64,000 bases of DNA, taken from the NCBI GenBank assembly GCA_050249695.1, contig JBFWQA010000001.1, positions 930,001-994,000 of the forward strand, in the 5' to 3' direction. Origin of the DNA: JACKJP01 sp050249695. GTDB taxonomy: Bacteria; Pseudomonadota; Alphaproteobacteria; Rhizobiales; Tepidamorphaceae. The first letter of the stretch is position 1; each line of letters starts with the position of its first letter. Below, in pieces: positions 19,299 to 28,522 of the stretch. The notes beneath the pieces are model-generated. The model did no database searches and was not told where the DNA came from. It was given only the letters and a program-made list of their open reading frames with translations. A program made the translations under genes and the position numbers.

Positions 19299-19786
19299 TC
19301 TTCCTTCGCCATCTCCAGCAGCATGGCGAGCGCATGCGCTGCCGCGCTCCGTCTGATACCTGCGCGGCCTGTATCGGGAAAGACCACGCGCTCGTGGCGC
19401 ATGCCGCCGCCGCGACGCGCCGCGGCAAAATGAACGAGCCCCACGGGTTTGTCGGCGCTGCCGCCGTTGGGCCCGGCGATTCCGGTGATGGAGACCACGA
19501 TGTCGGCCGCCGAATGCGCAAGCGCTCCGCGCGCCATGGCCAAGGCAACGGACTCCGATACGGCGCCCTTGGTGTCGATGAGGATCGGATCGACGCCGAG
19601 CATGCCGGCCTTTGCCTCATTGCTGTATGTCACGAAGCCGCGCTCGAAGACGGCCGACGAACCGGGGATGTCCGTCATCGCGGCCGCGACCGTCCCGCCG
19701 GTGCAGGACTCCGCCGTCGCCAGCCTGAGATGCTTTTCGCTGAGGACACGAAAGAGGTCGTCTGCCAGCTGCGCCACATCCTGCAT
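19283..19786 (-). CDS. CinA C-terminal-domain amidohydrolase (PncC-like)
   Basis: This 167-aa protein is a stand-alone CinA C-terminal domain. It shows LRLATAESCTGGTVAAAMTDIPGSSAVFERGFVTYS-type opening motifs (TAESCTGG, FVTYSNEAK), then VSITGIAGPNGGS and KPVGLVHFA. Members hydrolyse nicotinamide mononucleotide to nicotinate mononucleotide in NAD recycling. It lies 3 nt downstream of ispDF on the minus strand, the conserved alphaproteobacterial pairing, and its 3' end overlaps the Coq10-like gene. Confidence 0.92.
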   Translation of the reverse strand: MQDVAQLADDLFRVLSEKHLRLATAESCTGGTVAAAMTDIPGSSAVFERGFVTYSNEAKAGMLGVDPILIDTKGAVSESVALAMARGALAHSAADIVVSITGIAGPNGGSADKPVGLVHFAAARRGGGMRHERVVFPDTGRAGIRRSAAAHALAMLLEMAKEDQAAP

Positions 19787-19789
19787 GCT

Positions 19790-20971
19790 TCACTCCTGCG
19801 GCAATTCCACATTTGCGACCGCCATCGTCGCGATCCCTTCCTCCCGGCCGACGAAACCAAGCCTCTCGCTTGTCGTCGCCTTGACGGAGACACGGCTGGT
19901 GGAGATGCCGGCGATGCCGGCGATCCGGTCACGCATCCCTTCCACATGGGGGCCGATCTTCGGTGCCTCGGCTATGATGGTCAAATCCAGATGGACGATG
20001 CGTCCGCCCCGTGCGGAAACGAGCTCTGCCGCGAAACGCAGAAACCTGTCGGAAGTTGCGTCCTTCCATTGCGGATCGGACGGCGGGAAATGCCGGCCTA
20101 TGTCGCCTTCGCCGATCGCGCCGAGCAGCGCGTCCGTGAGGACGTGAAGACCGGCATCGGCGTCGGAGTGGCCGGCAAGGCCGCGGTCGTGCGGGATATT
20201 GATGCCGCCGAGCCAGAGGGGTCGCCCGGCGACCAGGCGGTGCACGTCGTAACCCTGGCCCGTGCGCGTTTCCATGCGCCCCCTATCCGCAAGCCGGCTT
20301 TCCGCGATCGCGAGGTCGGCCGAAGTCGTGATCTTGCTGTTTCCCGGGTCGCCGTCGACGAATTCGATTTCGTAACCGGCCCATTGCATCACCGCCGCAT
20401 CGTCGGTGAACCCGCTCAGCCCCGCATCGGCCGCCTTGCGATGGGCATCCAGCAATAGATCGAAACGGAAGCCCTGCGGCGTTTGAGAGGAAAGAAGCGT
20501 CTCGCGATCGACGATCGCCCCGTCGGCGGTCCGGCGCAATGTATCGGCCGGGCGCACCGCGGGAACGACCGCGACGGCGCCGGCCAAAAGTTGCGCGAAG
20601 ACCACTCTGGCGGTCTCGGTCGTAACGAAAGGCCGTACCGCGTCGTGAACCAGGACATGGTCCGGCGCCGACTTGGCGAGGCGTTCCAGACCCGCCAGCA
20701 CAGAGTGCTGCCGCGATACACCGCCTACAGCGGGATCGCGCAAGCCCGGCAATCCGCGAAGGGGCGCAAACAGCGTTTCATCGCCGGCGGCAATGACGGG
20801 CTGTATTGCCGCATCCGGAAAAGCCTGATGGAGGGCGGCTGCCGTCCAGGCGATGACCGGCCGGCCGCCGACCTCGCGATACTGCTTGGGCAGTTCATTC
20901 GCCGAAATGCGCGCGCGATTGCCCTTGCCTCCGGCAACAAGGACCACCCCAAGCCTGGACGAATTCCCCAA
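19790..20971 (-). CDS. ispDF: Bifunctional IspD-IspF, MEP isoprenoid pathway
   Basis: The protein joins 2-C-methyl-D-erythritol 4-phosphate cytidylyltransferase (IspD; GVVLVAGGKGNRA near the N-terminus, PKQYREVGGRPVIAWT, VHDAVRPFVT) to MECDP synthase (IspF; GQGYDVHRLVAG, then the zinc-site HSDADAGLHVLTDALLGA and GDIGRHFPPSD) from about residue 235. This fusion is typical of alphaproteobacteria. I choose the TTG start at 20971 because GGGAG lies 8 nt before it and the product then has the family length of 393 aa; an ATG at 21043 would add 24 unconserved residues. It is divergent from dusB. Confidence 0.94.
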   Translation of the reverse strand: MGNSSRLGVVLVAGGKGNRARISANELPKQYREVGGRPVIAWTAAALHQAFPDAAIQPVIAAGDETLFAPLRGLPGLRDPAVGGVSRQHSVLAGLERLAKSAPDHVLVHDAVRPFVTTETARVVFAQLLAGAVAVVPAVRPADTLRRTADGAIVDRETLLSSQTPQGFRFDLLLDAHRKAADAGLSGFTDDAAVMQWAGYEIEFVDGDPGNSKITTSADLAIAESRLADRGRMETRTGQGYDVHRLVAGRPLWLGGINIPHDRGLAGHSDADAGLHVLTDALLGAIGEGDIGRHFPPSDPQWKDATSDRFLRFAAELVSARGGRIVHLDLTIIAEAPKIGPHVEGMRDRIAGIAGISTSRVSVKATTSERLGFVGREEGIATMAVANVELPQE

Positions 20972-21037
20972 AACGTTCGCTCCCGTAAGCGCGGCGTGAA
21001 GTGCCGAGCAAAAAGGTGTTATCGAAATGATTTGGAA

Positions 21038-21066
21038 TTGCAAATGATGAAATCATAAGCAATAGT
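21038..21066 (+). promoter_or_regulatory. Symmetric dyad overlapping a likely dusB-ntr promoter
   Basis: The pattern TTGC-N2-ATGAT-N3-ATCAT-N2-GCAA (21038-21062) is mirror-symmetric over 25 bp. It overlaps a possible -35 box TTGCAA (21038-21043) and, 17 nt later, a -10-like AATAGT (21061-21066), with dusB starting at 21103. A dyad lying across the -35/-10 interval is the usual place for a repressor. Which protein binds is unknown. Confidence 0.45.
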
Positions 21067-21102
21067 GCAAGCCGCCTAAACGATAGGCAATCGGGATCTG
21101 CA

Positions 21103-22101
21103 ATGGAAATGCCGCTGCGTATTGGCAATGTCGACCTGCCCGGAAAGGTGCTGCTTGCGCCCATGTCAGGCGTGACGGATGCACCGTTCCGCGCCGCCGC
21201 TTTGCGGTTCGGCGCGCCGCTGGTGGTCAGCGAGATGATCGCCAGCGAAGCGCTGGTGCACGACAGGCCGGAAATGCTCCTCAAGGCGCAATGTGCCGGC
21301 GGGGCGCTGCACATCGTCCAGCTCGCCGGTCGCGAGGCACGCTGGCTGGCTGAAGGCGCGCGCCGTCTCGCAGGCAGCGGCGCCGATATTATCGACATCA
21401 ATATGGGATGTCCGTCCAAGCGGGTAACGACTGGCTATTGCGGCGCTGCGCTGATGCGCGACGGCGCGCTCGCCGGCCGTCTTGTCGAAGCCGTCGTCAA
21501 GGCGTCCCCCGTGCCGGTCACGGTCAAGATGCGTCTGGGCTGGGAGGAGAAGAGCATCAATGCGCCCGAAATCGCGCGGATCGCCGTCGAGGCGGGCGCG
21601 CAGGCGATCACCGTGCACGCACGCACGCGCCAGCAATTCTACAAGGGCCGCGCCGACTGGGCGAAAGTCCGCGCCGTGCGGCAGACGGTCTCTGTCCCGT
21701 TGATCGTCAATGGCGATATCGGTTGCTCCTCAGACGCGCGCGAGGCGATGGCCTCCTCGGGAGCGGACGGCGTCATGGTCGGGCGCGCCGCCTATGGCCG
21801 GCCTTGGCTGACGGCGCAGATCGAGGCCGAACTCGCCGGTCGCGAGGCGCAGGCGCCCGCCGCCGACCAGCTCGCCGATGCGATCGCCCGCCACTACGAG
21901 GCGATGCTCGACCATTACGGCCTTGCCGTCGGCCTGCGCGCCGCACGCAAACATATCGGCTGGTATCTTTCGGGCAGTCTTCCCGAAAGTGTCTGCGCAC
22001 ATATTCTCCCCGGCCTGATGACCAGCGAGGATCCGGCACGGGTGATCCGCGGCATCAGAGATGCCTTTCGCAATGATCAGCAAGAGGCGAGGGCCGCATG
22101 A
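21103..22101 (+). CDS. dusB: tRNA-dihydrouridine synthase (DusB/NifR3)
   Basis: DusB reduces uridine in the tRNA D-loop using FMN and NADPH. The 332-aa protein has the N-terminal APMSGVTDAPFR, the active-site cysteine in DINMGCPSKRVTTGYCG, and TVKMRLGW, followed by the ITVHARTRQQFYKG and VNGDIG barrel motifs. As nifR3 it is the classic first gene of the alphaproteobacterial ntr operon. Its stop overlaps the ntrB start by 4 nt. Confidence 0.96.
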   Translation: MEMPLRIGNVDLPGKVLLAPMSGVTDAPFRAAALRFGAPLVVSEMIASEALVHDRPEMLLKAQCAGGALHIVQLAGREARWLAEGARRLAGSGADIIDINMGCPSKRVTTGYCGAALMRDGALAGRLVEAVVKASPVPVTVKMRLGWEEKSINAPEIARIAVEAGAQAITVHARTRQQFYKGRADWAKVRAVRQTVSVPLIVNGDIGCSSDAREAMASSGADGVMVGRAAYGRPWLTAQIEAELAGREAQAPAADQLADAIARHYEAMLDHYGLAVGLRAARKHIGWYLSGSLPESVCAHILPGLMTSEDPARVIRGIRDAFRNDQQEARAA

Positions 22102-23243
22102 GCTTGTCCATGCATCCGCTATCCAAGAGAAAATCCCCCGCAGGATTTACCGGTGACTCGATCGTCAACGCGCTGCCTCATCCCGTCGTCGTGGTCGCGC
22201 CCAACGGGCAGATCGCTTCGGCCAATGACGCGGCCCAGCACTTCTTCGACACAAGCAGCAGCGTGCTGACGCGGCACACGCTTGAGGAATTGGTGCCGTT
22301 CGGCAGCCCGCTTCTCCTGCTCGTGGATCAATCCAGGCAGCGCAACGCGCCCATCAGCGGTTACCGCGTCGATCTTGGCACGCCGCGCATCGGCCATGAA
22401 AGGCCGGTCGACATCTACTGCGCGCCCTATGGCGAGACGGATGGCTATACCGTCATCATGCTGCAGGAACGCGGCAAGGCGGAAAAATTCGACCGGCAGT
22501 TGACCCATCGCGGCGCGGCGCGCTCGGTGACCGCGCTTGCGGCGATGCTTGCCCACGAAATCAAGAACCCGCTTTCCGGCATCCGCGGCGCCGCCCAACT
22601 GCTGGAAACGACGGTCGACGAGGAGGACCGCACGCTGACGCAGCTTATCCGCGACGAAGCGGACAGGATCGTCAAGCTGGTCGACCGGATGGAGGTGTTC
22701 TCTGACGAACGTCCCGTGGAACGCGAGCCGGTCAACATTCACGCCGTACTGGAGCACGTGAAGAAGATCGCCAAATCGGGCTTTGCCCGAGACATCAACA
22801 TCCATGAGGAATACGACCCCTCGCTGCCGCCGCTGAACGGCAATCGCGACCAACTCGTCCAGGTCATCCTCAACCTGGTCAAGAACGCGGCCGAAGCCAT
22901 CGGCCCGGACCATATCGGCGGCGAGATCACGCTCTCGACCGCCTACCGCCCCGGCGTGCGCCTGCAGGTGCCGGGGAATACGGAGCGCGTGAGCCTTCCC
23001 CTCGAAATCTGCGTGCGCGACAACGGGCCGGGCGTCAACGAGGACATCCGCCCCTACCTGTTCGATGCGTTTGTCACCAGCAAGGCGCAGGGATCGGGGC
23101 TGGGCCTCGCGCTGGTAGCCAAGATCGTCGGCGATCACGGCGGCATCATCGAATGCGAATCGCAGCCCGGCCGCACGACTTTCCGGATCCTGATGCCGGT
23201 TTATTCCGAGACGAAAACGAAGAAAGGCGCCGCCAATGCCTGA
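22098..23243 (+). CDS. ntrB: Nitrogen-regulation sensor histidine kinase NtrB
   Basis: NtrB is the soluble kinase/phosphatase that, under control of PII, phosphorylates NtrC when nitrogen is scarce. The 381-aa protein has a PAS domain (about 20-130), a HisKA H-box AMLAHEIKNPLSGIRGAAQ, an N-box LNLVKNAAEAIG, and G-boxes RDNGPGVNEDI and GSGLGLALVAKI. No membrane helix is present, as expected. It overlaps dusB upstream by 4 nt and ntrC downstream by 8 nt, so the three are one transcription and translation unit. Confidence 0.96.
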   Translation: MSLSMHPLSKRKSPAGFTGDSIVNALPHPVVVVAPNGQIASANDAAQHFFDTSSSVLTRHTLEELVPFGSPLLLLVDQSRQRNAPISGYRVDLGTPRIGHERPVDIYCAPYGETDGYTVIMLQERGKAEKFDRQLTHRGAARSVTALAAMLAHEIKNPLSGIRGAAQLLETTVDEEDRTLTQLIRDEADRIVKLVDRMEVFSDERPVEREPVNIHAVLEHVKKIAKSGFARDINIHEEYDPSLPPLNGNRDQLVQVILNLVKNAAEAIGPDHIGGEITLSTAYRPGVRLQVPGNTERVSLPLEICVRDNGPGVNEDIRPYLFDAFVTSKAQGSGLGLALVAKIVGDHGGIIECESQPGRTTFRILMPVYSETKTKKGAANA

Positions 23244-24675
23244 GGGCCGCATTCTCGTCGCCGATGACGACGCCGCAATCCGCACCGTGCTGAACCAGGC
23301 GCTCGCCCGGGCCGGCTATGAGGTGCGCACCACCTCGAACGGGGCGACGCTCTGGCGCTGGGTCAATGAAGGCGACGGCGATATCGTCATCACCGATGTG
23401 GTCATGCCGGACGAGAACGCGTTCGACCTTCTGCCGCGGATCCGCAAGATCCGTCCGGATTTGCCGGTCATCGTCATGAGCGCGCAGAACACGTTCATGA
23501 CGGCGATCCGCGCTTCCGAACGCGGCGCGTATGAGTATCTGCCCAAGCCCTTCGATCTCAACGAGGTCACCGCGATCGTCGGGCGTGCACTGGCCGAAAA
23601 ACAGCAGAAGACCGTTTCCCGGCAGACGCAGGACGACCACGAGGCGATGCCGCTGGTGGGACGCTCCGCCGCCATGCAGGACATCTATCGCGTGCTCGCC
23701 CGCCTGATGCAGACCGACCTGACGGTGCTGATCTATGGCGAATCGGGGACAGGCAAGGAGCTGGTCGCGCGCGCGTTGCACGATTACGGCAAGCGTTCGC
23801 GCGGGCCGTTCGTCGCCATCAACATGGCGGCGATTCCCCGCGACCTCATCGAATCGGAGCTGTTTGGTCACGAGCAGGGCGCTTTTACCGGCGCGCAGAA
23901 ACGCAGTGCGGGCAAGTTCGAGCAGGCCGAGGGCGGCACGCTGTTTCTCGACGAAATCGGCGACATGCCCATGGACGCGCAGACGCGGCTGCTGCGCGTG
24001 CTGCAACAGGGCGAGTACACGACCGTGGGCGGGCGCACCCCCATTCGCACCGACGTGCGCATCGTCGCGGCGACGCACAAGGATCTCCGGCAGCTGATCC
24101 AGCAGGGGCTCTTCCGCGAGGATCTTTACTACCGCCTCAATGTCGTACCGATCCGGCTGCCCCCGCTGCGCGAGCGCAGCGAGGACATCGCCGATCTGGT
24201 GACGCACTTCCTCGCCCAGGCCGAGCGGGAAGGCCTGCCGCGCAAGACGGTCGATGCCGATGCGCTGGCAAGGCTGCGGACCCATCGCTGGACGGGCAAC
24301 GTGCGCGAACTGGAGAACCTGGTCCGCCGTTTTGCCGCGATATACCCGCAGGAAGTGATCACCGGGGCGATCGTCGAGCAGGAACTGGCGGATTCGCGCG
24401 CCAATGTTCCGCTGGAGGAATCCGCGGACGACAGCCTTTCCGGCTACGTGGAGCGGCATCTGGTCGGCTATTTCAATTCATTCGGCAGTTCGCTGCCGCC
24501 GCCAGGCCTCTATCAGCGCATGCTGCGCGAAGTCGAAGCCCCGCTCATAGGGGCGGCGCTGGCCGCGACGAGGGGCAACCAGATCAAGGCGGCGGACCTT
24601 CTGGGTCTTAACCGCAACACCCTGCGCAAGAAGATACGAGACCTTGAAATCGCCGTTATTCGTGGCCAACGCTGA
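23236..24675 (+). CDS. ntrC: Nitrogen-regulation response regulator NtrC
   Basis: The 479-aa sigma-54 activator has a receiver domain (phospho-Asp in VITDVVMPDENAFDLLP), an AAA+ domain with Walker A GESGTGKE and the sigma-54-contact loop GAFTGA in HEQGAFTGAQKRS, Walker B LFLDEIGDM, and a Fis-type HTH at the C-terminus (GNQIKAADLLGLNRNTLRKK). The intact GAFTGA loop means it should act with sigma-54, unlike the NtrC of Rhodobacter capsulatus. It overlaps ntrB and is followed by a 111-nt gap before ntrY. Confidence 0.97.
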   Translation: MPEGRILVADDDAAIRTVLNQALARAGYEVRTTSNGATLWRWVNEGDGDIVITDVVMPDENAFDLLPRIRKIRPDLPVIVMSAQNTFMTAIRASERGAYEYLPKPFDLNEVTAIVGRALAEKQQKTVSRQTQDDHEAMPLVGRSAAMQDIYRVLARLMQTDLTVLIYGESGTGKELVARALHDYGKRSRGPFVAINMAAIPRDLIESELFGHEQGAFTGAQKRSAGKFEQAEGGTLFLDEIGDMPMDAQTRLLRVLQQGEYTTVGGRTPIRTDVRIVAATHKDLRQLIQQGLFREDLYYRLNVVPIRLPPLRERSEDIADLVTHFLAQAEREGLPRKTVDADALARLRTHRWTGNVRELENLVRRFAAIYPQEVITGAIVEQELADSRANVPLEESADDSLSGYVERHLVGYFNSFGSSLPPPGLYQRMLREVEAPLIGAALAATRGNQIKAADLLGLNRNTLRKKIRDLEIAVIRGQR

Positions 24676-24786
24676 ACCTGCTCAGGATTTCGAGCAACAT
24701 GTCACAGTTATTTGTTGCAATTCTGCATCAACCTTGGCCCTATAAGGGCGGGGTGCAGATGAACGCAGACAAGAGGCGGCAACCGT

Positions 24787-27063
24787 ATGGCTGTCACCGC
24801 GGATACGGAAACCCCTATCGGCGCCCGAAAGCAAAACCGGCGACCTGTTGAAGAGCGACTGATCCGCAGCCGCCGCGTCAGCTGGATTGGCGGCGCACTG
24901 GTCCTGCTTTCCGTTGTCGTCGGCGTCGCGACCTTCGCCATCCTGACCGGCCTCACGCCCATTGAGCCGCGCGAGGAGGTGGTCAAAGGCGCCGTGGGCG
25001 TCAATGCCGTGCTTGTCACCATGCTTTTCGTCATGGTGGGCTGGGAGATCGTGCGCATCTGGCGCGCCAGAAGGGCAGGCATCGCCGGCGCCCGGCTTCT
25101 CATCCGCGTCATGGCGCTGTTCTCGGTGATTGCCGTCGTGCCGGCCATCATCGTCGCCGTCGTCGCCAGCGTGACGCTCGACCGGGGTCTCGACAACTGG
25201 TTTTCCGACCGGACCAAAACGATCATCGGGACATCGGTTTCGATCGCGCAGGCCTATCTGCGCGAGCACGGACAGGTGATCCGCGCCGATCTGCTGGCCA
25301 TGGCGGCCGACCTAAATCGCGGCCGCGAACTCTTCGACGCCGACAGGCCGCGCTTCGCTCAGTTCTTTTCCGCGCAGGCGGCCGTCCGGGCGCTGCCCGG
25401 CGCCTATCTCATCAGGCGGGATCTGACGCTCGTGTTGCGGGCCGACGATCCGGGCACGGAGGGTTTTGCGCAGCCGCCGGAAGCGGCGATGGCGAAGGCG
25501 GCCGATGGCGAGGTTGTCGTCATCGCCCCCGGCGTCACCACCCAGGTCGGCGCCGTCGTCAAGCTCGACGCCTTCGACGATCTCTACCTCTACGTCGCCC
25601 GGCAGGTGAACGAGGAGGTGATCAACTATCTCCGCCTGACCCGGGCGAACGCCGCCGAATACCAGCGGCTCGAACAGCAGCGATTTACCGTCCAGGTCGC
25701 CTTCGCACTGATGTATGTGGGGATGGCGCTCATACTTCTGCTTGCATCGGCATGGGTCGGCATCGGCTTTGCCAACAATCTGGTCGCGCCGATACGGCAC
25801 CTCATCGGCGCGGCCGAAAGGATCGGCAAGGGCGAGTTGAACGCCAGCGTGCCGGTCGTCGAGAAAAGCGGCGATCTTGCCATTCTCGGTAATACTTTCA
25901 ACAGGATGACCGGTCAGCTTCAATCACAACGTGATGAGCTCCTGCGGGTCAACGACATGCTCGACAACCGCCGGCGCTTCATGGAAGCGGTGTTGTCCGG
26001 CGTGACGGCGGGCGTGATCGGCGTCGATGCCGACGGCCTGCTCACCGTCGCCAATCGCTCCGCCAACGATGTGGCGGGCGGGTTTCAGCGTACCGCGATC
26101 GGCCGTCCCGTCTCTGAAATCCTGCCTGAGATCGCGCCTTTGCTGGAAAAGGCCCGCCATCAGCCGCAGCGCATCCATCAGGGCCAGATCCAGTTGCACC
26201 GGGCAGGGCGCGAACAGACGGTCAATGTCCGTGTCGCAGCCGAACGTTCGGGCGGCGCGCGGCAGGGCTTCATCGTCACGCTTGACGACATTTCCGAGCT
26301 CGTTTCCGCCCAGCGAACCTCGGCATGGGCCGATGTGGCAAGACGCATCGCGCATGAGATCAAGAATCCGCTGACGCCAATTCAGCTTTCAGCTGAGAGA
26401 ATTAAGAGAAAGTATTCAAGTAAGATACAAACCGATCGCGAGGTCTTCGACCAGTGCACGGACACGATCATCCGGCAGGTTGGAGATATCGGTCGCATGG
26501 TCGACGAATTCTCCACCTTCGCCCGCATGCCGCAGGCCACGATCCGCGCCGACGATATCGCCGCCGTGATCAAGGAGACCGTTTTCCTGATGCGCGTTGG
26601 CTATCCGGAGGTGAAGATCTCCACCAATGTGGGCGATGCTCCGAGCTTTGCGCGATTCGACCGGCGCCTCGTTTCCCAGGCTCTCACGAACCTGATCAAG
26701 AACGCCACCGAGGCGATCGAGCTGCGCGCCGCCGATTCGGATCCGCCGCCCGGCGCCATCGACGTGGAACTCAAGGTGCGCGGCTCCACGGTCATCGTCG
26801 CCGTGACCGACAACGGCATCGGCTTGCCGGCGGAGGGCCGGCAGCGCCTGCTGGAGCCGTACATGACCATGCGTGAGAAGGGGACCGGTCTCGGTCTCGC
26901 CATCGTCTCCAGGATCATGGAGGATCACGGCGGCCGCATCGAACTCGTCGACGCCCCGGCCGTATCTCACGGCGGCACCGGCGCGACGATCCGACTGATT
27001 TTCCCTGATGCCGCCGCAGAAGCGGCAGACCCGAGCGACCTCCCCATCGAAGCGAGAGCCTGA
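24787..27063 (+). CDS. ntrY: Membrane sensor histidine kinase NtrY
   Basis: This 758-aa kinase has three N-terminal membrane helices within residues about 35-145, a sensor segment up to about residue 300, a fourth helix at about 310-335, then HAMP (NNLVAPIRHLIGAAERIG), PAS, HisKA (H-box ARRIAHEIKNPLTPIQLSAE) and HATPase (LTNLIKNATEAI, DNGIGLPAEG, GTGLGLAIVSRI). That is NtrY, the partner of NtrX in nitrogen and redox sensing. Codons just after the H-box (about 26380-26432) are strikingly AT-rich and rare for this genome. The gene starts its own unit after 111 nt and ends 3 nt before ntrX. Confidence 0.96.
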   Translation: MAVTADTETPIGARKQNRRPVEERLIRSRRVSWIGGALVLLSVVVGVATFAILTGLTPIEPREEVVKGAVGVNAVLVTMLFVMVGWEIVRIWRARRAGIAGARLLIRVMALFSVIAVVPAIIVAVVASVTLDRGLDNWFSDRTKTIIGTSVSIAQAYLREHGQVIRADLLAMAADLNRGRELFDADRPRFAQFFSAQAAVRALPGAYLIRRDLTLVLRADDPGTEGFAQPPEAAMAKAADGEVVVIAPGVTTQVGAVVKLDAFDDLYLYVARQVNEEVINYLRLTRANAAEYQRLEQQRFTVQVAFALMYVGMALILLLASAWVGIGFANNLVAPIRHLIGAAERIGKGELNASVPVVEKSGDLAILGNTFNRMTGQLQSQRDELLRVNDMLDNRRRFMEAVLSGVTAGVIGVDADGLLTVANRSANDVAGGFQRTAIGRPVSEILPEIAPLLEKARHQPQRIHQGQIQLHRAGREQTVNVRVAAERSGGARQGFIVTLDDISELVSAQRTSAWADVARRIAHEIKNPLTPIQLSAERIKRKYSSKIQTDREVFDQCTDTIIRQVGDIGRMVDEFSTFARMPQATIRADDIAAVIKETVFLMRVGYPEVKISTNVGDAPSFARFDRRLVSQALTNLIKNATEAIELRAADSDPPPGAIDVELKVRGSTVIVAVTDNGIGLPAEGRQRLLEPYMTMREKGTGLGLAIVSRIMEDHGGRIELVDAPAVSHGGTGATIRLIFPDAAAEAADPSDLPIEARA

Positions 27064-27066
27064 ACC

Positions 27067-28434
27067 ATGGCAGTATCCGATATCCTGATCGTTGATGACG
27101 AGGCCGACATCCGTGAACTCGTTGCCGGAATCCTGGAGGATGAGGGCTACAAGACAAGGACGGCCGCGAACGCGGACGAAGCGCTGAGCCAGGTGGAATC
27201 CCGGCGCCCCACGCTCGTTTTCCTCGACATCTGGCTGCAGGGAAGCCGGCTCGACGGCCTTGAATTGCTCGACCAGCTGCGTGAGCGTCATCCCGAGCTG
27301 CCGGTCGTGATGATTTCCGGCCACGGGACCATCGAGACGGCCGTTTCCGCCATCAAGCGCGGCGCCTACGACTATATCGAGAAGCCGTTCAAGGTGGATC
27401 GTCTCGTGCTCATCGCGCAACGCGCGCTCGAGGCCTCGCGTCTGCGGCGGGAGGTGAGGGATCTGCGGCAGCGAACCGGCGACCCTGACCGTATCGTCGG
27501 CAAGTCCGCCGTCATGAACCAGCTTCGCCACGCGATCGAGCGCATCGCGCCAACGAACAGCCGAGTACTGGTGGTCGGCCCGTCGGGCGCCGGCAAGGAA
27601 CTGGTGGCGCGCACGCTTCATTCGCTTTCGGCGCGTGCGAACGGGCCTTTCTCGGTGATAAACGCCGCGGCGATCACGCCGGAACGCATGGAAGAAGCGC
27701 TCTTTGGCCGTGAGGGCAACAATGGCGAACGCCATATCGGCGCGATGGAGGAAGCCGATGGCGGATCGCTGTTCATCGACGAGATCGCCGACATGCCGCG
27801 CGAAACGCAGAACAGGATTCTCAGGGTACTCGTCGAACAGAATTTCACCCGTCTCGGCGGTTCCGGCCGGGTGCATGTCGATGTACGGATCATTTCCTCC
27901 ACCAGCCGCGATCTTGAGGCGGAGGTCGCGGAAGGGCGGTTCCGGGAGGATCTCTTTCATCGCCTTTCGGTCGTCCCTATCCGCGTGCCCGCGCTCGCCG
28001 AACATCGTGAGGACATTCCCGAACTGGTCGGGCATTTCATGAACCAGATTTCCATGACAACGGGGCTCCCGCCGCGCGTTGTCGGACAGGATGCGATGGC
28101 CGTGCTGCAGAGCCACGACTGGCCGGGCAACGTGCGTCAGCTTCGCAACAATGTGGAAAGGCTGATGATTCTCGCCGACGGTGAGGCGGATACGACCATC
28201 ACGGCGGAAATGCTCCCCTCCGAGGTCACGTCGGCGCTGCCGCCCACGCCAGGCAACGCCAGGGGCGAATCGCTGATGTCCCTGCCGTTGCGCGAGGCAC
28301 GCGAGGTCTTCGAGCGCGAATACCTGATCGCGCAGATCAGCCGGTTCAGCGGCAACGTCTCGCGGACCGCCGAATTCGTCGGGATGGAACGCTCCGCCCT
28401 CCACAGGAAGTTGAAATCTCTCGGCATCGGATAG
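27067..28434 (+). CDS. ntrX: Response regulator NtrX, without the GAFTGA loop
   Basis: The 455-aa regulator has a receiver domain (phospho-Asp in LVFLDIWLQGSRLDGLEL), an AAA+ domain with Walker A VVGPSGAGKE and Walker B LFIDEIADMP, and a C-terminal Fis-like HTH (GNVSRTAEFVGMERSALHRK). Where NtrC has GAFTGA, this protein has the shorter FGREGNNGERHIGAMEE, so the sigma-54 contact loop is missing. It probably regulates sigma-70-dependent genes or represses. It pairs with ntrY 3 nt upstream. Confidence 0.95.
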   Translation: MAVSDILIVDDEADIRELVAGILEDEGYKTRTAANADEALSQVESRRPTLVFLDIWLQGSRLDGLELLDQLRERHPELPVVMISGHGTIETAVSAIKRGAYDYIEKPFKVDRLVLIAQRALEASRLRREVRDLRQRTGDPDRIVGKSAVMNQLRHAIERIAPTNSRVLVVGPSGAGKELVARTLHSLSARANGPFSVINAAAITPERMEEALFGREGNNGERHIGAMEEADGGSLFIDEIADMPRETQNRILRVLVEQNFTRLGGSGRVHVDVRIISSTSRDLEAEVAEGRFREDLFHRLSVVPIRVPALAEHREDIPELVGHFMNQISMTTGLPPRVVGQDAMAVLQSHDWPGNVRQLRNNVERLMILADGEADTTITAEMLPSEVTSALPPTPGNARGESLMSLPLREAREVFEREYLIAQISRFSGNVSRTAEFVGMERSALHRKLKSLGIG

Positions 28435-28522
28435 GCGAAAGCCGATTTTGCCGTTAAGACTGCCTCACGCCTTCGCCGCGATCGGCCTGGTGCGGTATTG
28501 TTGACGGGTTCGGGAAGTCCAG

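Noticed and set aside
24715..24745. A sigma-70 promoter for ntrY (TTGCAA and CTATAA)
   Set aside because: The spacing would be 19 nt, too long for a confident call; CCCTATAAGGG may simply be a palindrome.
26416..28404. A 662-codon open frame antisense to ntrX
   Set aside because: It is the complement of a well-supported gene; the composition (Asp/Arg/His/Gly-rich, no motifs) is typical of GC-rich antisense shadows.
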